Positions 8,845 through 16,931 of a stretch of DNA of 46,643 nucleotides are shown in pieces. The notes under the pieces were generated by a model. The model did not search any database. It was not told the DNA's origin and was given only the letters and a program-made list of their open reading frames with translations. The DNA comes from Aphanothece sp. CMT-3BRIN-NPC111. Its GTDB lineage: Bacteria; Cyanobacteriota; Cyanobacteriia; Cyanobacteriales; JAHHGU01. The position numbers were made by a program, and so were the translations under genes. The stretch covers positions 1 through 46,643 of the forward strand of contig JAHHGU010000042.1 of assembly GCA_019359765.1 (NCBI GenBank), read 5' to 3'. Every line of letters begins with the position of its first letter. Position 1 is the stretch's first letter.

Positions 8845-8886
8845 ACCTACCGATAGAGAAGGGCATTGGGTTCTCTACCGGTAGGT
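8845..8886. repeat. Inverted repeat upstream of ndhF
   Basis: Sixteen-base arms 8845-8860 (ACCTACCGATAGAGAA) and 8871-8886 pair with one mismatch around a ten-base loop. It sits 125-166 bases upstream of the ndhF start. It could be a terminator-like or regulatory hairpin, or another small mobile palindrome. Confidence 0.6.
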
Positions 8887-8904
8887 CAATAATGAATCTA
8901 GCTC

Positions 8905-9007
8905 AGTACTTACGCCTAAAGCAGGTTGTCAGCCAAATGGGATTATAGAGGGAAAGGAAACTTTCCCTCTATAATCCCATTTGGCTCTATTGAAATCCGT
9001 AAGTACT
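8905..9007. mobile_element. MITE-like inverted-repeat element
   Basis: The 103-base element has terminal inverted repeats AGTACTTACG (8905-8914) and CGTAAGTACT (8998-9007). Inside is a perfect 26-base hairpin stem (8931-8956 and 8961-8986) closed by a GAAA loop. There is no coding capacity. Terminal repeats, small size and intergenic position fit a miniature inverted-repeat transposable element. A role as terminator for the thioredoxin gene is also possible. The element is symmetric, so no strand is assigned. Confidence 0.6.
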
Positions 9008-9088
9008 ATTTCAGTTCGGCGATAAGTTCTGATTGCAAAGAGCGAGCAACCCTAAGGACTTTTAGACAAAGCCGTACCCCATCTCCCT

Positions 9089-9430
9089 CTAGGCATAAGT
9101 TGCCAAGGAACTTACCATAAGGTTGTCCAGCGCCCTTTGCAAATCATCCCGCCCGTGAAAGCCTTCAAGCCGATGAACGACTTTGCCACGCTCAAACAAA
9201 ATCAGCGTCGGCAAGCTTCTCAGGCGATAAGTACTTGCCAGTTTCAAATTTTCATCAGCATTAATTCCTACTAATTTGACTTGTTCACCCCATTCCGCTT
9301 GAAATCGCATCAATTGCGGGTTGATCAGCCGACATAGCCCACACCAAGGTGCCCCAAAATTAACCAGGACTAAGGTGGAAGATTCTAAAACTTCTTGTGT
9401 AAACGTCCGCTCGCTAACAGACAGTATCAT
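9089..9430 (-). CDS. Thioredoxin with WCGLC active site
   Basis: A 113-residue single-domain thioredoxin, a cytoplasmic disulfide reductase. The active site is W29-C30-G-L-C33 rather than the usual WCGPC. The cis-Pro loop SLPTLILF and a Gly-containing C-terminal helix are intact. Replacing the active-site Pro by Leu usually alters the redox potential, and a WCGLC form is, as I recall, characteristic of a cyanobacteria-specific TrxC-type group; that subtype is an inference. It is separated from the Z-ISO/NnrU-like gene by about 190 bases and from ndhF by the MITE-like element, so it is probably transcribed alone. The ATG at 9430 gives the expected N-terminus. Confidence 0.93.
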   Translation of the reverse strand: MILSVSERTFTQEVLESSTLVLVNFGAPWCGLCRLINPQLMRFQAEWGEQVKLVGINADENLKLASTYRLRSLPTLILFERGKVVHRLEGFHGRDDLQRALDNLMVSSLATYA

Positions 9431-9621
9431 GATCCCTCAATATTTATGCGATCTTACTATTGACACTCAGCCAAAATGACGAATCTTCAAAATCAAGGAT
9501 GAAGGATGAGCTTCAGCCTCTATTTTTCAGCATCCATCCCTTTAACTGATAACTGTTTGGGATCATGCTACATCCAATTGGGATCGTCTGATAGCCCGAT
9601 CTCTATAAAGAGTGTTTGCGG

Positions 9622-10338
9622 CTACCATCTGACACTGGCAGTCGCCCGTAGCAAAAAAGGATGCGCCCACCACAGCAGCCAGATGAAACCGGCAACACCC
9701 AGATAAGCAGGACGGATAAGTTCTTGCCAATTGAGGGTTTGACGCCCTTGAAGAATTGCCAAAAATGGCAGCACCGATGTCCTAGATCTCGCCGCTTCAA
9801 AAGCTTCACCATAGCGAGCTAAAAGACGCTTGTCGCCATGCCAAACGGCAAACAGATGGTGCAACACTAAGCCGATGGAGGTAAGCAGGGTGAAGGTAGT
9901 ACCAATCCACATAGTGTGAGCAATACACCAAATCACCTGCCCCACCATTTGGGGATGCCGGGTGATGCGAATGATACCTGTTTCATATAGATGGACTTGT
10001 GGCTTCTGGATGGCAGCAATTTCTAGAAGGTTAAAAGTTGCTGGGTAAAGAAACAGGAAGGAAATCGCCGAGAGTATCCACACGAGCGATCGCACACCAG
10101 GGACACCCTGAACCTGCCACAACTGTAAACCATCGTAGCGGTGGTTAAAGAAGTAGATAATCAGGACAACAGCCAGTGGAATGCTGACTAAAGCAAACAG
10201 AACTCGGTACAGTCGCGGGCCGATTTGTTTCTCTCCCCAAGGTCGTAGGGCTGCTAAACCGCTGTGAGCGATCGCAAAACCAACTAACAACCCCAACATC
10301 ATTAAGTGGCTAGGAGTAAGCCAAGCGTAAAAATTCAT
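9622..10338 (-). CDS. NnrU-family membrane protein, probable 15-cis-zeta-carotene isomerase (Z-ISO)
   Basis: The 238-residue polytopic protein has about five or six transmembrane helices. It contains the NnrU/Z-ISO signature TRHPQMVGQVIWCIAHTMWIG (about 127-147) and LHHLFAVWHGDKRL with the following RTSVLPFLAILQGRQ. From recall, these blocks match plant Z-ISO (RHPQMVGQV, HHLFGAWNGDRRL, RTSVMPFAA) more closely than denitrifier NnrU. Z-ISO is a haem-b enzyme that isomerises the 15-cis bond of 9,15,9'-tri-cis-zeta-carotene; the His residues in these motifs would be haem ligands. Since plants acquired carotenogenesis from cyanobacteria, this assignment is plausible but not proven. It is divergent from the rbcR-type regulator, about 185 bases apart. 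Confidence 0.82.
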   Translation of the reverse strand: MNFYAWLTPSHLMMLGLLVGFAIAHSGLAALRPWGEKQIGPRLYRVLFALVSIPLAVVLIIYFFNHRYDGLQLWQVQGVPGVRSLVWILSAISFLFLYPATFNLLEIAAIQKPQVHLYETGIIRITRHPQMVGQVIWCIAHTMWIGTTFTLLTSIGLVLHHLFAVWHGDKRLLARYGEAFEAARSRTSVLPFLAILQGRQTLNWQELIRPAYLGVAGFIWLLWWAHPFLLRATASVRW

Positions 10339-10523
10339 AATTTCTAGTAAATTCTAGTACGGTCCATAACACAATCATGGGGGGGGACTTGCTCCCTTGT
10401 TGTGTTACTGTCGATGTCAGCAGAGGCTTCACAACACTCATGGGCGATGAATTGCTTGAGTCACACCCGATCTCATACTGGTTGGTTGCCTCAGTCGCTC
10501 TTTCCCTTTCAGGTAAAGCCCCT

Positions 10524-11528
10524 ATGTCTGACCTTCCTTTCACTTTAGATCAGTTGCGTATTCTCAAAGCCATCGCCGCTGAGGGAAGTTTTAAACGTGC
10601 TGCCGATAGCCTCTACGTCTCACAACCGGCTGTTAGCTTGCAAGTGCAAAACTTAGAGCGGCAGTTGGATGTGCCGTTGTTCGATCGGGGGGGCCGGCGT
10701 GCCCAATTAACAGAAGCCGGTCACTTACTTCTCAGTTATGGAGAAAAAATTCTCAGCCTTTGCCAGGAAACCTGCCGCGCCATCGAAGATCTGCAAAATC
10801 TCCAAGGCGGCACCTTGATTGTTGGTGCTTCTCAAACAACCGGGACTTATTTGCTACCCCGGATGATTGGGATGTTTAGACAGCACTATCCTGATGTAGC
10901 AGTACAATTACACGTTCACTCGACGCGCCGCACGGCCTGGAGTGTAGCGAATGGTCAAGTTGACCTAGCAATCATTGGCGGTGAAGTTCCCGCTGAACTG
11001 CACGAAGCCTTAGACATTATTCCCTATGCCGAAGATGAGTTAGCACTGATATTGCCCAGCCTTCATACCTTTGCGAAAACCGAGACCATCCAAAAAGAAG
11101 ACCTTTATAAACTACAGTTTATTGCCTTAGATTCTCAATCTACTATCCGCAAGGTAATAGACCAAGTGCTAGCTCGCTGCGGCATTGATAGCAAGCGTCT
11201 TAAAGTTGAAATGGAACTCAACTCGATTGAAGCAATTAAAAATGCCGTACAGGCAGGGCTTGGGGCGGCGTTTGTATCTCTTTCTGCGATAGAGAAAGAG
11301 TTACAGATGGGCATTCTCCACCGTGCCAAAATTGACGAGGTGGTGGTTAAGCGAATACTGTCAGTAATAGTTAACCCCAACCGCTATCGCTCTAAGGCTG
11401 CCGAAGCTTTTAGCAGCGAAATTTTGCCCCAATTCGCCACCCCAGGATGGAAACATGAGTTAGTAGAGCCATCATCGCTGAAAGCGGAAGCTTTAAACGC
11501 AGCTGCTCCTAACTCTGCTGGCAGTTAA
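10524..11528 (+). CDS. rbcR: LysR-type regulator, RbcR family
   Basis: The 334-residue LysR-type transcription factor has an N-terminal winged helix-turn-helix (about 8-66; KAIAAEGSFKRAADSLYVSQPAVSLQVQNLE, quoted in parts: GSFKRAADSL, SQPAVSLQ). A type 2 periplasmic-binding-protein effector domain follows from about residue 95. It closely resembles cyanobacterial and plastid RbcR/Ycf30, which controls Rubisco and CO2-responsive genes. CmpR and NdhR/CcmR are related alternatives. The frame is open back to 10377, but the ATG at 10524 (MSDLPFTLDQLRILKAI) gives the normal LysR start; the upstream codons are the promoter region shared with the Z-ISO-like gene. The C-terminal tail after residue 300 is Ala/Ser-rich. 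Nearby ndhF/ndhD fit a photosynthesis-related neighbourhood. Confidence 0.88.
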   Translation: MSDLPFTLDQLRILKAIAAEGSFKRAADSLYVSQPAVSLQVQNLERQLDVPLFDRGGRRAQLTEAGHLLLSYGEKILSLCQETCRAIEDLQNLQGGTLIVGASQTTGTYLLPRMIGMFRQHYPDVAVQLHVHSTRRTAWSVANGQVDLAIIGGEVPAELHEALDIIPYAEDELALILPSLHTFAKTETIQKEDLYKLQFIALDSQSTIRKVIDQVLARCGIDSKRLKVEMELNSIEAIKNAVQAGLGAAFVSLSAIEKELQMGILHRAKIDEVVVKRILSVIVNPNRYRSKAAEAFSSEILPQFATPGWKHELVEPSSLKAEALNAAAPNSAGS

Positions 11529-11534
11529 TCAGAG

Positions 11535-11636
11535 AGTTATGAGTGTTGAGGGTTGAGGGTTGAGTTAAAAAGAAGTTTTTAATTTTCAATTCAAAGCTTA
11601 AAACTCAAAACTTAAAACTTAAAACTCAAAACTATT
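11535..11636. repeat. AAAACTC/AAAACTT heptad repeat, copy 1
   Basis: Six near-tandem heptads of the form AAAACTC or AAAACTT run through about 11597-11634. They are preceded at 11538-11567 by partly complementary TTGAGGGTTGAGGGTTGAG, so the whole can fold back. The same architecture appears at 44319-44380, and related heptads flank 38990-39442. It lies in the gap between rbcR and the Ser/Thr kinase. Confidence 0.65.
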
Positions 11637-11661
11637 CTTATGTAATAACGATTGACTCGTC

Positions 11662-13116
11662 ATGGAAATTCAGTGTACCCGTACCGGCTGCCCTCGCCCC
11701 CAGAATTTTTTTGCCGACCTGGATGACAACGCTATCCTGAAAACGGTGCAGCAGAAGTATTGCATCACCTGTGGAATGCCACTGATTTTAGTAGGTCGGT
11801 ATCTGCCTTTAAGGTTGTTAGGACGAGGAGGATTCGGAGCGGCATTCCTGGCGCGCGATCGCTATACTCCAGCTATGCGTCGGTGTGTAGTAAAACAATT
11901 TCAGCCATCTGGGGATCTGACGTTGCAGCAGCTACAAATCGCCCAAAATCTTTTTGAACGGGAAGGGGAAGTTCTAGAACAACTCGGTACTCATCCTCAA
12001 ATTCCTGACTTGTTTGCTTTCTTTGAAATTAGTGTCCCCAGCCTCCAAGGTGGTAAACCAGACCAGTTTTTCTATCTGGTGCAGGAATTTATTGACGGAC
12101 AAAATTTAGAAGAGGAACTAGCTCAAAAAGGAAAGCTTTCGGAAAACGAAGTTGTGGCGGTGCTGCGGGAACTGCTCTCAATACTGAAGTTTGTCCATGA
12201 AAATGGCTCTATTCACCGAGATATCAAACCCTCTAATATCATGCGTCATCAAAATGGGCGGCTTTATTTATTGGATTTTGGAGCGGTTAAGAAAGCAGCA
12301 GCAGGGGCAGCAGCCGCGAGATCGACGGGTATTTATTCAATGGGCTTTGCGCCGCCAGAGCAGATGTCTGGGGGTCAAGTTTACCCATCAACTGATTTGT
12401 ATGCTTTAGCGGTAACGTGCATAGAGTTGCTTACCGGAAAGCAACCCACAGAGTTATTTGATGCTTACAACAATCAGTGGAACTGGAGAAACGATGCTCA
12501 AGTGAGCGCTCATCTCGCCGCTATTTTAGATCGAATGCTTCTGGCAGCGCCCAATCAGCGCTTTCAGTCGGCTCAAGAGGTACTCGACGCCCTTGCCCTG
12601 AATACAAAAGCACCCTCACCTATCCCCCAGGTGATACCAACCCCAGCATCCACTCATGTAGTAGCCCCCTCTGCTTCAGCAAGTGGAAACAAAGGTGGAA
12701 TGCCTGTGCCACAAGCCCCCCAGCCCCCACAACCCCCAGCCGTCAATCCCCAAACACCATCAAAATCGTCATTTTCTACTTTGGAGTTATTAAGCGGTGC
12801 AGCTTTTACTGGATTTGAAGCCGGATTACTGTTTATCGCCCTTAGAAGTCTGCTGAACTCACCGGGAATTAGCATAGGAATATGGGGCATGATTTTGGGC
12901 GGTCTAATTTTTGCCCAATTCCGTCACATCATTGAAAAATTCGATTTGGTAATTATTGCTGGAATAACGCTAGCAGTTATTTGGTTTGTCCCAGCTTTGC
13001 ATCAAGGCTTTGACAAACAGGATCTCATTGTAGTATCGATTTTGGCTGGAGCAAGTGCGATCGCAGTTACAGCCTTGTTCCGCCTAATTTATAAATTACT
13101 TTCTAATATTCTTTAA
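11662..13116 (+). CDS. Membrane-anchored Ser/Thr protein kinase with N-terminal zinc ribbon
   Basis: A Hanks-type kinase of 484 residues. Residues 1-45 hold a four-Cys motif (C5, C10, C34, C37), probably a zinc ribbon, as in the cyanobacterial 4-Cys kinases. The kinase domain follows: Gly loop LGRGGFGAAF (53-62), catalytic Lys78, HRDIKPSN with Asp187, DFG at 205-207 and an APPEQ motif. All catalytic residues are present, so it should be active. A Pro-rich linker (about 312-375) leads to about four hydrophobic segments (385-480), placing the kinase domain in the cytoplasm. Twenty-six bases downstream begins the first of two anchored binding proteins, so they are probably co-transcribed and may feed ligand signals to the kinase. 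Confidence 0.92.
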   Translation: MEIQCTRTGCPRPQNFFADLDDNAILKTVQQKYCITCGMPLILVGRYLPLRLLGRGGFGAAFLARDRYTPAMRRCVVKQFQPSGDLTLQQLQIAQNLFEREGEVLEQLGTHPQIPDLFAFFEISVPSLQGGKPDQFFYLVQEFIDGQNLEEELAQKGKLSENEVVAVLRELLSILKFVHENGSIHRDIKPSNIMRHQNGRLYLLDFGAVKKAAAGAAAARSTGIYSMGFAPPEQMSGGQVYPSTDLYALAVTCIELLTGKQPTELFDAYNNQWNWRNDAQVSAHLAAILDRMLLAAPNQRFQSAQEVLDALALNTKAPSPIPQVIPTPASTHVVAPSASASGNKGGMPVPQAPQPPQPPAVNPQTPSKSSFSTLELLSGAAFTGFEAGLLFIALRSLLNSPGISIGIWGMILGGLIFAQFRHIIEKFDLVIIAGITLAVIWFVPALHQGFDKQDLIVVSILAGASAIAVTALFRLIYKLLSNIL

Positions 13117-13142
13117 AATATCCCAGCGCAGTTGGTGGCTTC

Positions 13143-14540
13143 ATGTCTCAGAAAAACGAAACTACCGTTCTTGTTTTGGCTCTACTGATAACACTGGGGT
13201 TAGTAGGGGCTGGTATTTGGTGGTTTATCACTAAGTCTGGAATCAGAGGTGATTATAGCAATCCAGTTAATGTTAATTCAAATTCCCCCCAAGACCGTAT
13301 CAGTGTTGGAGAGAAAATTTTAATTACTCCAGAAAGCCAACCAGCAAAAAGGGCAGGTGTAGAAGCTTTAGCCACTGGCAACTACAATTCAGCGGTTTCT
13401 AATTTGGAATCAGCCTTGCAAGCGAATCGCAACGCTCCAGAGACACTGATTTTTCTCAACAACGCGCGAATTGAGAATAAAAAAAGCTACACTCTTGCTG
13501 TCTCCGTGCCAATTGGTAACGATATCAACGGCTCTTTGGAAATTTTACGGGGAGTCGCTCAAGCCCAGAATGAAATTAATCAAGCTGGGGGAATTAACAA
13601 AGTACCTATAAAAATTGCGATCGCCAATGACGACAATAACCCAGAAATTGCCAAACAGATTGCCGCCGAGTTGGTAAAAAAATCAGATGTATTGGGTGTC
13701 ATTGGTCCTTTTGCTAGCGATGCCACCCTAGCGGCTGGCAGCGTGTTTCAATCTGGACAGTTGGTAGCTATTTCCCCCACTAGTACGTCAGTTAAACTTT
13801 CAGGCTTCAGCCGCTACATCTTTCGTACTGTTCCCAGTGATTATGTAGCTGCGAGGGCATTAGCTAATTATACGGTGGCGAAGTTGCAGCGGCAAAATGC
13901 AGCGGTTTTCTTTAATTCTCAAAGTTCCTATAGCCAATCTCTCAAGTCGGAATTTGTCACCGCTGTTTCTTTGGGAGGCGGACAAGTATCAAGCGAGTTT
14001 GACTTGTCTAATTCAGATTTTAGTGCTGCTAAAAGTGTGGAACAGGCGGTTAAGCAAGGGGCACAAGTGTTAATGCTAGCAACTAACGCAAGTGTCCTTG
14101 ATAAAGGTTTACAGGTTGTTCAAGTTAATCGTAAACGCTTGCCTTTGCTGGCGGGCGATGATGTTTATACACCTAAGACTTTGGAAGTAGGTGGAGATGC
14201 CGCTGTTGGCATGGTTGTAGCAGTTCCTTGGCACATTGACGCGGCTCCACAATCAACTTTTAAGAGCCAGTCTAGACAGCTGTGGGGGGGTGAGGTGAAC
14301 TGGCGAACTGCCTTAGCTTATGATGCAGCAAAAGCTTTAATAGCGGCGTTACAGCGCAATCCTACTCGCAGCGGAGTCCAACAAGCTCTTTCGGCACCCG
14401 ACTTTTCCACGACTGGTGCATCTGGGTTGGTTCGGTTTCTGCCATCAGGCGATCGCAATGCTACAGTCCAATTAGTAAAAATTGTTCCAGGTAGTCGCTC
14501 TGGAACTGGCTACGATTTCACGCCAGTATCACAACGGTAA
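13143..14540 (+). CDS. Membrane-anchored type I periplasmic binding protein (LivK/ABC-receptor-like)
   Basis: The 465-residue protein starts with a short polar stretch and one transmembrane helix (about 8-30, no lipobox or clear cleavage site). A linker and a TPR-like helix pair (about 66-108, RAGVEALATGNYNSAVSNLE) follow. From about 115 to the end it has a type 1 periplasmic binding fold of the branched-chain amino acid/urea/amide receptor family (NQAGGINKVPIKI, DDNNPEIAKQIA, GVIGPFASDATLAA). The first 17 residues are identical to those of the next gene product. It lies 26 bases after the kinase gene, with no permease or ATPase beside it. A receptor role in signalling is therefore more likely than transport; the ligand is unknown. 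Confidence 0.85.
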   Translation: MSQKNETTVLVLALLITLGLVGAGIWWFITKSGIRGDYSNPVNVNSNSPQDRISVGEKILITPESQPAKRAGVEALATGNYNSAVSNLESALQANRNAPETLIFLNNARIENKKSYTLAVSVPIGNDINGSLEILRGVAQAQNEINQAGGINKVPIKIAIANDDNNPEIAKQIAAELVKKSDVLGVIGPFASDATLAAGSVFQSGQLVAISPTSTSVKLSGFSRYIFRTVPSDYVAARALANYTVAKLQRQNAAVFFNSQSSYSQSLKSEFVTAVSLGGGQVSSEFDLSNSDFSAAKSVEQAVKQGAQVLMLATNASVLDKGLQVVQVNRKRLPLLAGDDVYTPKTLEVGGDAAVGMVVAVPWHIDAAPQSTFKSQSRQLWGGEVNWRTALAYDAAKALIAALQRNPTRSGVQQALSAPDFSTTGASGLVRFLPSGDRNATVQLVKIVPGSRSGTGYDFTPVSQR

Positions 14541-14618
14541 TAATCATCGGCTGTTATTCATTACTGAAATACCTATAACTCTATACTAATCGTTGAACAA
14601 TCAACATAGAAGCGGCTC

Positions 14619-15695
14619 ATGTCTCAAAAAAATGAAACGACAGTTTTAGTTTTAGCCCTACTAATTACAGTTGCATTAATAGCCGGTGGTTATTGGTGGT
14701 TTACTAAACGCTCTGGTGTTGATATCGGAAGTTTAGGTAAACCTAATTCAAATAATTCTAGTTCCCCAGCACAAAATAACCAGTCTACTCAACCGCCACA
14801 ATCAACAGGTGAAAATTTTGCTCAGCTGCAAAACGTCCCCTCTGGACTATTTAACTATGGTGGTAGTACCTCTTGGGCACCAATTAGACTTGCAGTAGAC
14901 CCAGCAATTCAAGTAGCACGACCTGAGTTTCGGCTGCGTTATGTTCAGCCCAGTGGCGTTGCCGCCAGTTCTGGCGCTGGCATTAAGATGTTAATAGATG
15001 GCAGGTTAACATTTTCCCAATCTTCACGACCTATTTTAGACTCAGAATATCAGCAGGCACAGCAACGCGGTTTTAGTTTACAACAAATTCCCATTGCTCT
15101 TGATGGTTTAGCAGTAGCAGTTAACCCAAACCTGAATATCCCAGGTTTGACATTAGAGCAACTCAAATCTATTTACACTGGAAAAACGCTTAACTGGAAA
15201 GAACTTGGTGGCCCAGACGTGCCAATTAAACCTTTCTCACGTCCCCTTCAAGCTGGTGGCACAGTAGAATTATTTGTTGAAGAAATTTTAGGTGGTTCTG
15301 GTCAAAAGTTCAGTTCCAATGTGGAATTTGTGCCGACTACAACACAAGCTTTGAGTAAACTAGCTGGTAGTCTCGGTGGAATTTACTTTGCCTCAGCGCC
15401 AGAGGTTGTCCCGCAATGTACAGTTAAACCTTTACCTCTGGGTCGTGAAGCTGGTAAATTTGTACCTCCCTATCAAGAACCTTTTGTTCCTCTTCAAAAC
15501 TGCCCTGGAAAACGCAACCAGCTAAATATTGATGCCTTCCAAAACGGTCAGTACCCTATTACCCGCAATTTATTTGTAGTGCTTAAACAAAATGGTCAAA
15601 GTGATGAGCAAGCAGGAAAAGCCTATGCTAACTTGCTGTTAACTAGCCAGGGGCAAGAACTCATTAGTAAGGCTGGATTTGTGAAAATTCGTTAA
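14619..15695 (+). CDS. Membrane-anchored PstS-like type II binding protein
   Basis: The 358-residue protein has the same N-terminal anchor as its upstream neighbour: MSQKNETTVLVLALLIT, then a tryptophan-rich helix end and KRSG. A Ser/Asn/Gln-rich linker (38-68) leads to a PstS-like type 2 periplasmic binding domain (about 72-358). GGSTSWAPI resembles the first anion-binding loop of PstS, SSRPI the second, and IALDGLAVAVNPN and YTGKTLNWKELGG are common in this family. No pst transporter genes are nearby. Seventy-eight bases separate it from the LivK-like gene, compatible with one transcript. The ligand could be phosphate or another oxyanion, but this is not shown. Confidence 0.85.
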   Translation: MSQKNETTVLVLALLITVALIAGGYWWFTKRSGVDIGSLGKPNSNNSSSPAQNNQSTQPPQSTGENFAQLQNVPSGLFNYGGSTSWAPIRLAVDPAIQVARPEFRLRYVQPSGVAASSGAGIKMLIDGRLTFSQSSRPILDSEYQQAQQRGFSLQQIPIALDGLAVAVNPNLNIPGLTLEQLKSIYTGKTLNWKELGGPDVPIKPFSRPLQAGGTVELFVEEILGGSGQKFSSNVEFVPTTTQALSKLAGSLGGIYFASAPEVVPQCTVKPLPLGREAGKFVPPYQEPFVPLQNCPGKRNQLNIDAFQNGQYPITRNLFVVLKQNGQSDEQAGKAYANLLLTSQGQELISKAGFVKIR

Positions 15696-15830
15696 TTAAC
15701 AGCAGGGGAGTGCGATCACCAATCTGCTGCTGTACATTTAATTTGTATAATCTATACGGCTGCTTTTTGTTAGATGTCATAGCAAATCTGGGTTTGGTAT
15801 CCTCTTTTTGAACAACCCGCGCAATGCTTT

Positions 15831-15859
15831 GTAGAGACGTTCCGCCGGAACGTCTCTAC
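15831..15859. repeat. GTAGAGACGTTCC palindrome, copy 2
   Basis: Perfect 13-base arms (15831-15843 and 15847-15859; GTAGAGACGTTCC and its complement) flank the centre GCC. It lies just after the end of the small membrane-protein gene on the minus strand and may serve as its terminator. Related copies are at 2412-2443 and 39242-39262. Confidence 0.8.
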
Positions 15860-15865
15860 GACTTC

Positions 15866-16162
15866 TCAGAAGAAGCGGGCTAAGTCTGCAAAGCCGTACA
15901 AGCTGATAATTAGCAACAGCACTGCTGTAATTTGCGTCAATCGCTGCTGGTGGGAGGGCAGGAACGCTTCCCGCACTAAGATGGATATCGAAGCCCCGAC
16001 AACGTAGCTCAAGCCCAGCACTAAGTAGGGCCATTTGTCTGTTCCTCCCGCAACTAGCAACATTACCATTGCCAGAGATAACATCAGTAACTCAATGAAC
16101 CGAGGGGAATTGTATTGCCTAGAAATAATAAAAGTGCGCCACCAAAAGTGTAAAATTCTCAT
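15866..16162 (-). CDS. Small hypothetical membrane protein
   Basis: The 98-residue protein from the ATG at 16162 (MRILHFWWRTF) has about three hydrophobic segments (about 21-40, 46-62, 75-95) separated by short polar loops. The frame extends eight codons further to a TTG at 16186; ATG is preferred, although neither has a clear ribosome binding site. It is single-gene, with a GTAGAGACGTTCC palindrome immediately downstream. I do not recognise the family. Confidence 0.65.
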   Translation of the reverse strand: MRILHFWWRTFIISRQYNSPRFIELLMLSLAMVMLLVAGGTDKWPYLVLGLSYVVGASISILVREAFLPSHQQRLTQITAVLLLIISLYGFADLARFF

Positions 16163-16250
16163 GGCATTATCAGGATCTTGAGACAATTATAAAATAGCCT
16201 AAAGCAGCAGCTGAAAACTACCTACGGCTAGGGTTACCCTGCGCTATAGG

Positions 16251-16931
16251 TTAGGATAATTGCGGATTATTGTACTGCTGCAAGTAAGCCAAAGCTTCGC
16301 TCGTCTCAACTTGGGGAAATTCGACATAAAAGCGGCTGACGCTGAGAAACGGATGAGGCATTTCTAAGACGATGACGCGATCGCCCCATTCCTGTAGCGA
16401 GGTCATTAATTCAGCTGGTGCTACTGGCGCACTAATCCAAACCTGGGCGGGATTTTGGGCTTTTAAGGCTTGCACTGCTACTGCCATCGTCATCCCTGTA
16501 GCAATACCATCGTCCACTAAAATGGCAATAGCACCCTCAGGGCTAATCTGTGGGCAGCTGGGGGAAAATTTAGCCAGCTGCGCTTGAGCTTTTTCTTGGG
16601 CTTCTAGCAACGCTGTCTCCCGCAGACTTTGTTGGCTTTTACGGAATGGCTTTGGATCTGCCCAGAGAACGTGTCCATCTGCCGTCACAGCCCCGATTGC
16701 CAGTTCTGGATTTTGAGGCTTTGTTATTTTTTTTGCTACCACAATATCTAAAGGGCAACCCAAAATTCGTGCGATCGGCACTGCTACTGGAATTCCGCCT
16801 CTGGGTAGAGCATAAACAATTGGTTGAGCAGAAACACCCTCAGTCTTTAGCTGAGCAAGCTCACGGAGAATAAACTGTGCTAGCTGCTCACCGGCATTAA
16901 TGCGATCGCTAAACAGCGGGATAGATGACAT
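16251..16931 (-). CDS. Phosphoribosyltransferase-family protein
   Basis: The product has a type I phosphoribosyltransferase fold. The PRPP-binding signature AILVDDGIATGMTMAVA is clear, with the catalytic loop region RGGIPVAVPIARILGCPLDIVVAKKI in the first half. Such orphan proteins are annotated as predicted phosphoribosyltransferases; the acceptor base is unknown, and similarity to ComF-type proteins is only general. The start used here (MSSIPLFSDR) follows AGAGGA at good spacing. An ATG five codons upstream (16946) would give 231 residues. It is transcribed away from the uracil-DNA glycosylase gene and has no partner. Confidence 0.82.
   Translation of the reverse strand: MSSIPLFSDRINAGEQLAQFILRELAQLKTEGVSAQPIVYALPRGGIPVAVPIARILGCPLDIVVAKKITKPQNPELAIGAVTADGHVLWADPKPFRKSQQSLRETALLEAQEKAQAQLAKFSPSCPQISPEGAIAILVDDGIATGMTMAVAVQALKAQNPAQVWISAPVAPAELMTSLQEWGDRVIVLEMPHPFLSVSRFYVEFPQVETSEALAYLQQYNNPQLS

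Larger units (their letters stand above)
8721..9088. other. ndhF upstream region with two inverted repeats
   Basis: This gap contains no gene. It holds the ndhF promoter (minus strand), the 16-base-arm inverted repeat at 8845-8886 and the MITE-like element at 8905-9007, both listed separately. Confidence 0.6.

Noticed and set aside
13143..15695. Considered as an ABC importer operon
   Set aside because: Two different binding folds are present but no permease or ATPase gene adjoins, and both proteins are anchored with the same helix.
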